From: Pseudomonadota bacterium | GTDB taxonomy: Bacteria; Pseudomonadota; Gammaproteobacteria; Burkholderiales; Burkholderiaceae_C | Length of the DNA: 39,832 nt | Assembly (NCBI GenBank): GCA_021818065.1 | Contig: JAKAFC010000004.1 | Span: forward strand, 1 to 39,832 | Direction: 5' to 3' | Shown here: positions 1-14,285 of the stretch, piece after piece | How the letters are laid out: every line of letters starts with the position of its first letter | Numbering within the stretch: the stretch's first letter is position 1 | The notes under the pieces: model-generated | Databases searched by the model: none | Told to the model about the DNA's origin: nothing | What the model saw: the letters and a program-made list of their open reading frames with translations, nothing else | Made by a program: the position numbers and the translations under genes

Positions 1-741
1 CGGAAGGTGTCGGTGCGCACATCGGCGGGGTTGATGTCGATCTCGATGGAGTCGTCCACCTCGGGGTAGACGAAGACGCTGGCGAAGCTGGTGTGGCGGC
101 CGCCGGAGGAGTCGAACGGGCTCTTGCGCACCAAGCGATGCACGCCGGTTTCGGTACGCAACTGACCGTAGGCATAGTCGCCTTCGATCTTGATGGTGGC
201 GCTGCGGATGCCGGCCACGTCACCCTCGGTCTCTTCCATGACCTCGACCTTGAAGCCCTTGCGTTCGCAGTAGCGCAGGTATTGGCGCAGCAGCATGCTG
301 GCCCAGTCGCAGGCCTCGGTGCCACCGGCGCCAGCCTGGATGTCAATGAAACAGTTGCTCGGGTCGAGCGGGTTGGAGAACATGCGACGGAACTCCAGCG
401 CCTCGACCTCGGCCGCCGACTGTTCGACGTCGGCCTCGATGGCTTCGCAGGTGGCGTCGTCGCCTTCCTCGCGCGACATGGCGAAGAGCTCGCTGTGATC
501 GGCCAGCGTTGTGGTCAGATTCTGCAATCCGAGCACCACGGTTTCGAGCGACTTGCGCTCACGGCCCAGTTCCTGCGCGCGTTTGGGATCGTTCCACACC
601 TGCGGGTCTTCGAGCGCGCCCGCAACCTCCATCAGTCGCGCCGATTTGGCATCGAAGTCAAAGATACCCCCTTAGCGCTTGGATGCGCTGTTGAAGGTCG
701 GCAATGCGGTTGGAGATGGCGTTGAGGCGTTCGGCTTCCAT
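1..741 (-). CDS. prfB: Peptide chain release factor 2 (RF2), partial (C-terminus outside window), expressed by programmed +1 frameshift
   Basis: Minus-strand frame 0 from ATG at 741-739: [27 protein letters not shown] then TGA (660-658). +1 frame continues [34 protein letters not shown]...[12 protein letters not shown], including [45 protein letters not shown], typical of RF2. Confidence 0.96.
657..672 (-). promoter_or_regulatory. RF2 programmed +1 frameshift site (AGGGGG TAT CTT TGA C)
   Basis: Reverse complement of 657-672 reads AGGGGGTATCTTTGAC: internal Shine-Dalgarno, CTT slippery codon, in-frame TGA followed by C. Confidence 0.97.
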
Positions 742-766
742 GATGCGTCGGTGTGAAGGCCTCCGG

Positions 767-835
767 GGCCGGGTTCAACCCGGCCGCCCCCCGCGGGGGT
801 CAAGCAAGCGCGGGCTGACCCGAGCGCGTGCTTGA
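767..835. repeat. Cluster of inverted repeats in the dnaJ-prfB intergenic region
   Basis: GGCCGGG-TTCAA-CCCGGCC (767-785), palindrome CCCCCGCGGGGG (788-799), TCAAGCA...TGCTTGA (800-835) with further internal pairing (GCGCGGG / CCCGAGCGC). Confidence 0.7.
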
Positions 836-892
836 GAGGCAAAGGGCGCTATTTTCGCACCCCTTGCCGGGTTGCTGCCGAGAGCCCGGGCA

Positions 893-2026
<1,134 letters not shown>

Positions 2027-2075
2027 GGGTTCGACCTTGCAAACCGATTGAAATCGGTTGAAAAACAATGAACAA

Positions 2076-2108
2076 ACGGGAGGACCGCATGAATGGCGGC
2101 CCTCCCGT
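2076..2108 (-). terminator. Rho-independent-type terminator/attenuator hairpin downstream of dnaK
   Basis: Minus strand: ACGGGAGG..CCGCCATTCATGCGG..CCTCCCGT followed by TTGTTCATTGTTTTT; 8-bp perfect outer stem plus 4-bp inner stem. Confidence 0.75.
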
Positions 2109-2133
2109 CAGGAGAGTGAAAATCTAGCGGCGG

Positions 2134-4068
<1,935 letters not shown>

Positions 4069-4120
4069 GGAATTTCTCCGTTTGTGTGGCGCCGCGGGGC
4101 GCTGATTTTCAATGGAAACT

Positions 4121-4148
4121 AAATGCGGAAACCTGCTGAAAATTCAAG
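4121..4148 (-). promoter_or_regulatory. Candidate sigma-32 (heat-shock) promoter upstream of dnaK
   Basis: Minus strand CTTGAA (4148-4143), 14-nt spacer, CCGCATTT (4128-4121); close to CTTGAAA-N13-14-CCCCATnT. Confidence 0.5.
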
Positions 4149-4173
4149 TCGTTCAGGGGTGCGGCGGCAGGTT

Positions 4174-4707
4174 TTATTGCGCCACGGTGACCAGCGCCGG
4201 GCGCAGGGTGCGTTCGGCGATGCGGTAGCCCTTCTGCAGCACCGAGACCACGGTGCCGGCAGGCTGCTCGGCAGGCTGCACCGAAATGGCTTGGTGCGCG
4301 GCGGGATCGAACTTGTCGCCCGGTGCCGGGGCGATTTCCTGCAGCCGATTGCGCTCGAAGGCCGATTTAAGCTGGCTCAGGGTGAGTTCCACCCCTTGTT
4401 TGAGTACGTCGGGCTTGCCGCTGGTGTCGCTCAGCGCGGCTTCCAGGCTGTCTTTCACCGGTAGGAGGGCCTCGGCGAAGCCCTCGACCGCGAACTTGCG
4501 GGCCTTGACCGATTCGTCCTCGGCCCGGCGGCGGATGTTTTCGACCTCGGCGCGGGCGCGCAGCAGTTGGTCGTTGAGTTTGGCGATTTCATCCTGCGCT
4601 TGCGCCAGCTCGTCGCCCGGTACCGGCTCGGGGATCAGGTCGTGCGGCGGCGCGTCGGCCGAGGCTTGCGGCTCGGCGGAAGGCGGGGTCTGGGGGTCTG
4701 TCTGCAT
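4174..4707 (-). CDS. grpE: Nucleotide exchange factor GrpE
   Basis: [14 protein letters not shown]...[60 protein letters not shown]...[25 protein letters not shown]; upstream of dnaK. Start placed at ATG 4707. Confidence 0.96.
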   Translation of the reverse strand: MQTDPQTPPSAEPQASADAPPHDLIPEPVPGDELAQAQDEIAKLNDQLLRARAEVENIRRRAEDESVKARKFAVEGFAEALLPVKDSLEAALSDTSGKPDVLKQGVELTLSQLKSAFERNRLQEIAPAPGDKFDPAAHQAISVQPAEQPAGTVVSVLQKGYRIAERTLRPALVTVAQ

Positions 4708-4743
4708 GGTGCGCGTGGGTGAAAAATGGAATGACCCGCAAGG

Positions 4744-4770
4744 TATGGGGGTGTTTGCGCAGACTTCAAG
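4744..4770 (-). promoter_or_regulatory. Candidate sigma-32 (heat-shock) promoter upstream of grpE
   Basis: Minus strand CTTGAA (4770-4765), 14-nt spacer, CCCCATAC (4750-4743 overlap); about 36 nt before the grpE ATG. Confidence 0.65.
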
Positions 4771-4816
4771 AGCCGCAGACACCGCGGCAGCAGCAGATTT
4801 TCGGCGTGCAGGGACG

Positions 4817-4853
4817 AAAAAAATCCCCCGTCGCATGGCGTCGGGGGATTTTT
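4817..4853. terminator. Bidirectional intrinsic terminator between small exported protein gene and grpE
   Basis: AAAAATCCCCCG ... CGGGGGATTTTT 12-bp perfect arms around TCGCATGGCGT; A/T runs at both ends allow termination in either direction. Confidence 0.85.
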
Positions 4854-4924
4854 GCGCCGAGCGGCAAGGTCGCCGCCGACGCAGAGGGAAAGCTGCAAGT
4901 CAAGAGCCTTGGGGCTCTCGGACC

Positions 4925-5122
4925 TTACTGGGCCTTCTTCTCTTCCTTCTTCATTTCCTTGTGCTCGGCCTTCTTGTGGTGCTCGGCCTTCTTGTGGTGC
5001 TCTTTCTTCATTTCCTTGTGCGCGGCGGGCTTGGCGGCCTCGGGGGCGGCGGGAGCCGGGGTTTGCGCCATGGCAACGGTGGCGAACAGGGAGGCAAACA
5101 GCGTGGCGACGATCTTCTTCAT
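4925..5122 (-). CDS. Small exported Lys/His/Glu-rich protein of unknown function
   Basis: MKKIVATLFASLFATVAMAQ (signal peptide) then TPAPAAPEAAKPAAHKEMKKEHHKKAEHHKKAEHKEMKKEEKKAQ; followed by a strong terminator. Start placed at ATG 5122. Confidence 0.75.
   Translation of the reverse strand: MKKIVATLFASLFATVAMAQTPAPAAPEAAKPAAHKEMKKEHHKKAEHHKKAEHKEMKKEEKKAQ
4963..4998. repeat. 18-bp tandem repeat, two exact copies (gctcggccttcttgtggt)
   Basis: Positions 4963-4980 and 4981-4998 identical; encodes repeated HHKKAE on the minus strand. Confidence 0.9.
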
Positions 5123-5296
5123 GGGATGCTCTTTCAAAATTTTGGATGGAAGCGATCCAAACGGATCGAGGGCTTAATGCACGTCAGCGCAGATCGGTTG
5201 ACACGCTTTCACACATTTTGCGTACGGCTGACTTGTCGTGCGGGAACCGGATAATGCGAGGGCGTGTTCTCCCTTCGTTCTTCCCCGCGCTGCGCC

Positions 5297-5785
5297 ATGT
5301 CCGAGTTTTCCGTGCTGTTCGTCTGTATGGGCAATATCTGCCGCTCTCCCACTGCCGAGGGCGTGTTTCGCGGCAAGGTGAACCAGGCGGGGCTGGAGCG
5401 GCGCGTGCGGATCGACTCGGCAGGTACGCACGCCTTTCATATCGGCTCGGCGCCCGATCGGCGTAGCCAGCGCCACGCCAAGGAGCGGGGCTACGACCTG
5501 TCCGGTCTGCGCGCCCGCGCGGTGGAGGAGGGCGATTTCGCCCGCTTCGACCTGCTCCTGGCGATGGACTGGGACAATTTGGCGCTGTTGGAGCAGCAGT
5601 GCCCGCCGCCCTACGCCGCGCGTTGCCGCCTGTTTCTCAGCTTCGCCCCCGACGCCCCGGTGGCAGCGGTGCCCGACCCGTACTACGGCACGGAGCGCGA
5701 CTTCGAGCGCGTGCTCGATCTGGTGGAGCAGGCCAGCGACGGCCTGCTGGCCTACGTCCATAAGCAGCTCGCACAGCGCGCCTGA
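5297..5785 (+). CDS. Low molecular weight protein-tyrosine-phosphatase
   Basis: MSEFSVLFVCMGNICRSPTAEGVF (CX5RS P-loop) and VPDPYYGTERDFERVLDLVE (DP acid/base motif). Confidence 0.95.
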   Translation: MSEFSVLFVCMGNICRSPTAEGVFRGKVNQAGLERRVRIDSAGTHAFHIGSAPDRRSQRHAKERGYDLSGLRARAVEEGDFARFDLLLAMDWDNLALLEQQCPPPYAARCRLFLSFAPDAPVAAVPDPYYGTERDFERVLDLVEQASDGLLAYVHKQLAQRA

Positions 5786-5809
5786 GCCCCTGAAGACCTT
5801 GCTCCTCGG

Positions 5810-6980
5810 CTATTGCACCTCGCGAAACGGCAGGCGTTCCTGCAGACGCTGCTGGTGCTTGGCGAGTGCGGCGGTTTCGCGTTCCAGATAGTCCTCGACG
5901 GCGTGCGCGAATTGCGGGTGCGCCAGCCAGTGCGCGGATTGCGTGGCCACGGGCTGCAGGCCGCGCGCCATCTTGTGCTCGCCCTGGGCGCCGCCCTCGA
6001 AGGTGGTGTAGCCGTGCGCCAGGCACCAGGCGATGGGCTGGTAGTAACAGGCGTCGAAATGCAGCGCCGGGATGTGGGCGATGGCGCCCCAATGCCGGCC
6101 GTAGGCGGTGCGGCTGTGGGGATCGAGCACGATCAGGGCGCTGGCCACCGGCGTACCGTCGCGTTCGGCCAGAAACAGCAGGCAATGCTCGGGCATGGTG
6201 TCGCCGATGGTGCGGAAAAAATCGTCGTTCAGATAAGGCGGCGATCCATGCAGGGCATAGGTGGTGGCGTAACAGCGGGTGAAAAAGGCCCAATCCGTCG
6301 CGCCGATCTCGCTGCCGTGCAGCACGCGAAACTGCACCTCGGCATCGCGCACCTGGCGCTGTTCCTGGCGGATTTTTTTGCGTTTGTCATGGCGCAGGCT
6401 GGCGAGAAAGTCCTCAAAGGTCTGCCAGGGCGCGCTGTCGGCTGCGGGCGGGTTGCGCCAGTGAAACTGCAGGGTGGTACGTGCCATGAATTGCGCCGTA
6501 CCGCACCACTGCGCCTCTTGCGGATCGAGAAACAGGGCGTGCAGGGAACTCACACCGCTATCGCGGGCAAGTTTGAGCGCCGCCTGCAACAGCGCCTTGC
6601 GCGCCGCGGCATCGCGCCCCAGCAGTTTGGCGCCGCCCACGGGGGTGAAGGGCACCGCCAGCAGCAGTTTGGGGTAGTACGCCAGGCCATGCTCGGCGTA
6701 GGCCCGGGCCCAGGCCCAATCGAACACATACTCGCCGTAGGAATGCGATTTGACATACAACGCGCAGACGGCGGCGAGCTCGCCCTCGCGCCCGCGCAGC
6801 GCCACCACCAGAGGTTGCCATCCGGTTTGCGGCCCGATGCAGCCGCTGCGTTCAAGGGCGCTCAACCAGGCGTGGCGTTGAAACGGCGTGGTACCCGGGG
6901 TGGCCCGGACCAGCGCGTCCCAGTCTGCGGCGGGCAGCGCGCCCACCGCGTCCGACAACTCGGTGCGAAAATCCTCGGTC

Positions 6981-6982
<2 letters not shown>
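5810..6982 (-). CDS. GNAT-like / FemAB-like protein (DUF482, 'peptidoglycan biosynthesis' family)
   Basis: MTEDFRTELSDAVGALPAADWDALVRATPGTTPFQRHAWLSALE...KRKKIRQEQRQVRDAEVQFRVLHG...GRHWGAIAHIPALHFDACYYQPIAWCLAHGYTTFEGGAQGEHKMARG; start chosen at ATG 6982. Confidence 0.85.
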
Positions 6983-9061
<2,079 letters not shown>

Positions 9062-9067
9062 GGTCCC

Positions 9068-10129
9068 ATGCCGCGCGTTCACATCCTGCCCGCGGGCACC
9101 GACCTGCTTGCCGATCCCGACGAGAACCTGCTCAAGCTGCTGCGGCGCCACCAGGTGCCCATCCGCTATTCCTGCAAATCGGGAGAATGCGGCTCCTGCA
9201 AATGTGCGCTGGAGCAGGGCCAGGTGCGGCTCAAGGCGTACGACCCCAGGGCGTTGCCGCCCCAGCAGAAAGAGGCGGGCATCATCCTGGCCTGCCGCGC
9301 GGTGCTGACCGAAGACATCACCATCCGCCTGACCGACAGCGATGACCTCATCGCCCACCCCGAGCGCAAGCTGCTGTGCCGGGTGGTGGCGCTCGAACCG
9401 CTGACCCAGGAGATTTTCGCCCTGCAGTTGCACATCGAGTTTGCCGACATGGGGGGCATCCCCTTCACTTTTTCTGCCGGGCAGTACGCGCAACTGGTAG
9501 TCGACGTGGACGGGCAGGAAATCGCCCGCGACTTTTCCATGGCCAGCACGCCGGTCGAGGCCGAGTACGACGATCTGCTGACCTTTCACATCCGCCGCAC
9601 CCCCACCGGCGCCCTCAGCGGGCTGCTGGGCAGCGTCATCCGGCCGGGAGCGCAGATGCTGGTGCGCGGGCCGATGGGCACCAGCTATTTCCGCCCGCGC
9701 CACACCGGGCCGCTGTATGCCGTGGGTGGCGGCACCGGTCTGGCCCCCATGCTCAGTGTGGTGCAGACCGCGCTCGACAACGGCAAGCTCGAACCCGTGG
9801 TGCTGTTCGCGGGCTTTCGCAACCAGGCCGACGTCTATGGCTTGGAGCAGATGGAACAAATGCGCCGCAACTTCCGCAACTTCCGCTACCACCTCGTGCT
9901 CGACGAGGCGCAAGCGGGGGATCCGCCCCAGGCCGTGCACGGCTCGCTGGCCGGGCAATTGTTGGCCGTCGTTGGTGATTTCACGGGCGCCAAGGTCTAT
10001 CTGGCAGGGCCGCCCGGCATGGTCGAGGCACTCAGCGACACTCTGCTCCAGCACGGACTGGCGGAGAACGATCTGCACGCCGACGCCTTCTATCCCCCGG
10101 TGCGTACCGAGCAGGGTGCCAGTGCCTGA
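9068..10129 (+). CDS. 2Fe-2S ferredoxin-domain FAD/NAD(P)H oxidoreductase (CDP-6-deoxy-delta-3,4-glucoseen reductase-like)
   Basis: N-terminal plant-type ferredoxin motif YSCKSGECGSCKC...LACRA; FNR-like RDFSMAST and GGGTGLAPMLSVVQ; C-terminal YLAGPPGMVEA. Confidence 0.88.
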   Translation: MPRVHILPAGTDLLADPDENLLKLLRRHQVPIRYSCKSGECGSCKCALEQGQVRLKAYDPRALPPQQKEAGIILACRAVLTEDITIRLTDSDDLIAHPERKLLCRVVALEPLTQEIFALQLHIEFADMGGIPFTFSAGQYAQLVVDVDGQEIARDFSMASTPVEAEYDDLLTFHIRRTPTGALSGLLGSVIRPGAQMLVRGPMGTSYFRPRHTGPLYAVGGGTGLAPMLSVVQTALDNGKLEPVVLFAGFRNQADVYGLEQMEQMRRNFRNFRYHLVLDEAQAGDPPQAVHGSLAGQLLAVVGDFTGAKVYLAGPPGMVEALSDTLLQHGLAENDLHADAFYPPVRTEQGASA

Positions 10130-10276
10130 GGCTTGAACCGCGGAAGCCTCCGCTGGACGTACTAAAATTAAGAACGACTTCCCTAGAGCGCATTCCCTTC
10201 TTCGCATCGCGCCTGCCTTCGGGCATTGCGGCACGCCGGGCCGGTTCCGGCCGCAGCCGCCCTCAACCGGATCACT

Positions 10277-10921
<645 letters not shown>

Positions 10922-10938
10922 ACCCCACGGACCGCAAA

Positions 10939-12582
10939 ATGAACTCTTCCGACACCACCGAACCGCCCGTGCCCGACACCGCCGCCGCGCCAGACGCTTC
11001 CGGCGCGCCAGCCCCGGCCGCCCCGACACGCAAGCCGCGTGCGCCTCGTGCCCCGCGCAAGACCGTGGCGGCGCCCGAGTCCCCGCTGCACGTCACGCCC
11101 GAGTCGGCCGCCGAGCCCGGTCCTGCGGCAGTGGCAGAGCGGGCAACAGTCGCCGTGACTCCGCCCCTGGCAGAAGCCGATGCTGCGGCATTGAACACCG
11201 AAACCACGGCGCAACCTGCCGCAGCGGACCCGGCGCCGCAACCGCCCCGGCGTTCGCGCGCACCCAAGGCGCGCCGCGAGCCCGTCGTGGCGGCGACGGA
11301 ACCGGGTGACACGCAGGCTGCGCCGCCTGCGGCAGCCACGGCGCCGAGCGCTGGCGGTGTGCAGATTCAAGACGTGATTTCCGGGGCCTACGACGCCACC
11401 GCCGAGGCCGCCCCGGCCATGCGACGAGTGCTGGCCCCGGCCGAAGACGCGCCCAAGCTGCACAAGGTGCTGGCGCAAAGCGGCGTGGGATCGCGGCGGG
11501 AAATGGAAGATCTGATTCTGGCCGGGCGCGTCTCGGTGAACGGGGAGCCGGCGCACCTCGGGCAGCGCATCCTGCCCACCGATCAGATTCGCGTCAACGG
11601 CAAGATCATCAAGCGGCGCCTGCGTCCGGCGCAGGCGCGTGTGCTGGCGTATCACAAGCCGACGGGCGAAGTGGTGTCGTTCAAGGATCCGGAGGGCCGT
11701 CCCACCGTGTTTCAGCACCTGCCCAAGCTGCAAGGCGCGAAGTGGACGGCCGTGGGCCGACTCGACATCAACACCGAAGGCCTGCTGCTGTTCACCACCT
11801 CGGGCGACCTGGCCAACCGGCTGATGCACCCGAGCTATGGCGCCGAGCGTGAATACGCCGTGCGCGTGCTGGGCGAACTCGACAGCGCCGCGCGCGATCA
11901 GCTGCTCAAGGGGGTCGAGCTGGGCGACGGCCCGGCGCGGTTCCTCAGCCTGGAAGAGGCGGGGGGCGAGGGCGCCAATCGCTGGTGGCGCGTGGTCATC
12001 GCCGAAGGCCGCAACCGCGAAGTGCGGCGCATGTTCGAAGCCGTCGGTCTGACGGTCAGCCGCCTGATCCGCGTGCGCTACGCCAGCGTGGTGCTGCCAG
12101 CCGGGCTGCGCCGCGGCGATTTTGTCGAACTCGACAAGCCCGTGGTGCAGGCGTTGCAAGGCCGCGCACCCACGCAGGGTCACGGCCAGGGGCAGGGCGG
12201 CGAGCGCCCGCCTCGGCGGCCTAAACCCTCGGGCCAGGGCGGCAACCGCCGCAACGATGGCCGGGGTGGCCGCGGCAAAGGCTTGAGCGGGCAGCAGCAG
12301 CCTGGGCCCGACAGCTACGCCCGCACCACAGTGGAAGCCTTGTTCGGCAAAAGCCCCGTGGTGCGCAGCCACGGCTGGGGTGGCGAGGCGCCGTTTTCCA
12401 CCGGCGGCAAGCCGGGCGCGCAGTCGCGACGCAAGTCCGGCGGCAAGCCGCAAGGGGGCCAGCCCGATCCGATGAAAACCAGCTTCGGCTATGTGCACAA
12501 AGAGGCTGGCGCGCAGCGCGGCGGCGCTGGTCCAGGCGGGGGGCGGCGGCGCAGCGGCGGTGGCAATCGCAACGGCCGTTGA
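10939..12582 (+). CDS. rluB: 23S rRNA pseudouridine synthase (RluB family) with long low-complexity N- and C-terminal extensions
   Basis: S4 domain ([39 protein letters not shown]) and catalytic motif [55 protein letters not shown]. Confidence 0.93.
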   Translation: MNSSDTTEPPVPDTAAAPDASGAPAPAAPTRKPRAPRAPRKTVAAPESPLHVTPESAAEPGPAAVAERATVAVTPPLAEADAAALNTETTAQPAAADPAPQPPRRSRAPKARREPVVAATEPGDTQAAPPAAATAPSAGGVQIQDVISGAYDATAEAAPAMRRVLAPAEDAPKLHKVLAQSGVGSRREMEDLILAGRVSVNGEPAHLGQRILPTDQIRVNGKIIKRRLRPAQARVLAYHKPTGEVVSFKDPEGRPTVFQHLPKLQGAKWTAVGRLDINTEGLLLFTTSGDLANRLMHPSYGAEREYAVRVLGELDSAARDQLLKGVELGDGPARFLSLEEAGGEGANRWWRVVIAEGRNREVRRMFEAVGLTVSRLIRVRYASVVLPAGLRRGDFVELDKPVVQALQGRAPTQGHGQGQGGERPPRRPKPSGQGGNRRNDGRGGRGKGLSGQQQPGPDSYARTTVEALFGKSPVVRSHGWGGEAPFSTGGKPGAQSRRKSGGKPQGGQPDPMKTSFGYVHKEAGAQRGGAGPGGGRRRSGGGNRNGR

Positions 12583-12612
12583 ACCGGTTCTGCCTGCTCG
12601 CGCCAAGCTGTT

Positions 12613-12630
12613 GCCGTGCCGCAGCACGGC
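12613..12630. repeat. 7-bp perfect hairpin with tetraloop in rluB-ndk intergenic region
   Basis: GCCGTGC CGCA GCACGGC; no clear U-run follows. Confidence 0.6.
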
Positions 12631-12682
12631 CCCGATGCTGACTTACAATATTCGATTAACCCTTTGATTTCAGGAGCAAAGT

Positions 12683-13108
12683 ATGACCATTGAGCGCACG
12701 CTCTCCATCATCAAACCCGATGCCGTTGCCAAGAACGTGATCGGCCAGATCTACAGCCGTTTCGAGTCCGCCGGTCTGAAGATCGTCGCCGCCCGCATGG
12801 CCCATCTGTCGCGTGCCGAAGCCGAGGCCTTCTACGCCGTGCACAAAGAGCGCCCGTTCTTCAAGGATCTGGTCGATTTCATGATCTCCGGCCCGGTGAT
12901 GATCCAGGTGCTGCAAGGTGAGGGCGCCATTCTGAAAAACCGCGATCTGATGGGCGCCACCGATCCGAAGAAGGCTGCCCCCGGTACCATCCGTGCCGAC
13001 TTTGCCGACAGCATCGACGCCAACGCCGTGCACGGCTCCGACGCCGCGGAGACCGCCGCGGTTGAAATCGCGTTCTTCTTTCCCGCCATGGCGGTGTACA
13101 ACCGCTGA
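12683..13108 (+). CDS. ndk: Nucleoside diphosphate kinase
   Basis: [28 protein letters not shown]...[21 protein letters not shown]. Confidence 0.98.
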   Translation: MTIERTLSIIKPDAVAKNVIGQIYSRFESAGLKIVAARMAHLSRAEAEAFYAVHKERPFFKDLVDFMISGPVMIQVLQGEGAILKNRDLMGATDPKKAAPGTIRADFADSIDANAVHGSDAAETAAVEIAFFFPAMAVYNR

Positions 13109-13137
13109 GATCGGGCGGATTCTGCCGCACTTGATCC

Positions 13138-14271
13138 ATGTCTGACGCCCCCGTCAACCTGTTGCAGTACGACCGTGCCGGTCTGGTGGACTGGTTCGCG
13201 CAGCATGGACATGCGGCCTTCCGTGCCCGGCAGGTGTTTCGCTGGGTGCACCAGAAGGGCGTGGCCGACTTCGAGGCCATGAGCGATTTGGCCAAGCCGC
13301 TACGCCAATTTCTGCGCGAGCACGCCGTGGTCGCTGCGCTGCCGGTGATCACCGAGTCGCGCTCGGCCGATGGCACGGTGAAGTGGCTGTTCGACGTCGG
13401 CCAGGGTAATGCCGTCGAGGCCGTGTTCATTCCCGAGGCGCAGCGCAACACCCTGTGCGTGTCGTCGCAGGCTGGTTGCGCGGTGAATTGCAAGTTCTGC
13501 TCCACCGGCCATCAGGGGTTCAGCCGCAACCTGCAGACCTGGGAGATCCTCGCCCAGCTCTGGTTTGCCGAGTTCACCATGCGTCGCGCCCTGGGCCTGC
13601 CTGAGGGTGAGCGCGCCATTTCCAACGTGGTGATGATGGGCATGGGCGAGCCGTTGCAAAACTACGGCGCCTTGGTGCCGGCGCTGCGCACCATGCTCGA
13701 CGACGACGGCTATGGCCTGTCGCGGCGCCGGGTGACGGTGTCCACCTCTGGCGTGGTGCCCATGATCGACCGGCTGGCGCAGGACTGTCCGGTGGCGCTG
13801 GCGGTGTCGCTGCATGCGCCTAACGATGCGCTCCGCGACGAGCTGGTGCCGCTCAATCGCAAATATCCCTTGCACGAGCTTATGGCGGCGTGCAAGCGCT
13901 ACTTGGCCTTCGCGCCGCGCGACTTCATCACCTTCGAGTATTGCATGCTGGACGGGGTCAACGACACCCCGGCGCTGGCGCAGGAACTAGTGCGGCTGGT
14001 GCGCGCCGAGCAGGTGCAGTGCAAGTTCAATCTGATTCCGTTCAATCCGTTTCCCGAGTCGGGGCTGAAGCGCTCCGCCGCCGCGCGGGTGAGCGCCTTT
14101 GCCCAGGTGCTGCTCGATGCCGGCATCGTCACCACGGTGCGCAAGACCCGCGGTGACGATATCGATGCCGCCTGTGGTCAACTCGCCGGTGAGGTGCAGG
14201 ATCGCACCCGCCGCGTCATTCGCATGCAGCAAGCTGCTGCCGTGCCCGCCGCGGTCCGTCTGAGCCATTGA
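13138..14271 (+). CDS. rlmN: Dual-specificity RNA methyltransferase RlmN (radical SAM)
   Basis: [71 protein letters not shown]. Confidence 0.97.
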   Translation: MSDAPVNLLQYDRAGLVDWFAQHGHAAFRARQVFRWVHQKGVADFEAMSDLAKPLRQFLREHAVVAALPVITESRSADGTVKWLFDVGQGNAVEAVFIPEAQRNTLCVSSQAGCAVNCKFCSTGHQGFSRNLQTWEILAQLWFAEFTMRRALGLPEGERAISNVVMMGMGEPLQNYGALVPALRTMLDDDGYGLSRRRVTVSTSGVVPMIDRLAQDCPVALAVSLHAPNDALRDELVPLNRKYPLHELMAACKRYLAFAPRDFITFEYCMLDGVNDTPALAQELVRLVRAEQVQCKFNLIPFNPFPESGLKRSAAARVSAFAQVLLDAGIVTTVRKTRGDDIDAACGQLAGEVQDRTRRVIRMQQAAAVPAAVRLSH

Positions 14272-14285
14272 GGGAGAGGTTGCCC

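Noticed and set aside
93-725. 210-aa plus-strand ORF opposite prfB
   Set aside because: Opposite a clear RF2 coding sequence; no domain signal.
5198-5203. TTGACA -35 box upstream of the Tyr phosphatase gene
   Set aside because: Perfect -35 but no acceptable -10 at 16-18 nt (cgtacg); GATAAT at 5250-5255 has no matching -35. Not reported as a promoter.
10133-10168. TTGAAC ... TAAAAT promoter ahead of scpB
   Set aside because: The spacer is 24 nt, too long for a sigma-70 promoter; insufficient support.
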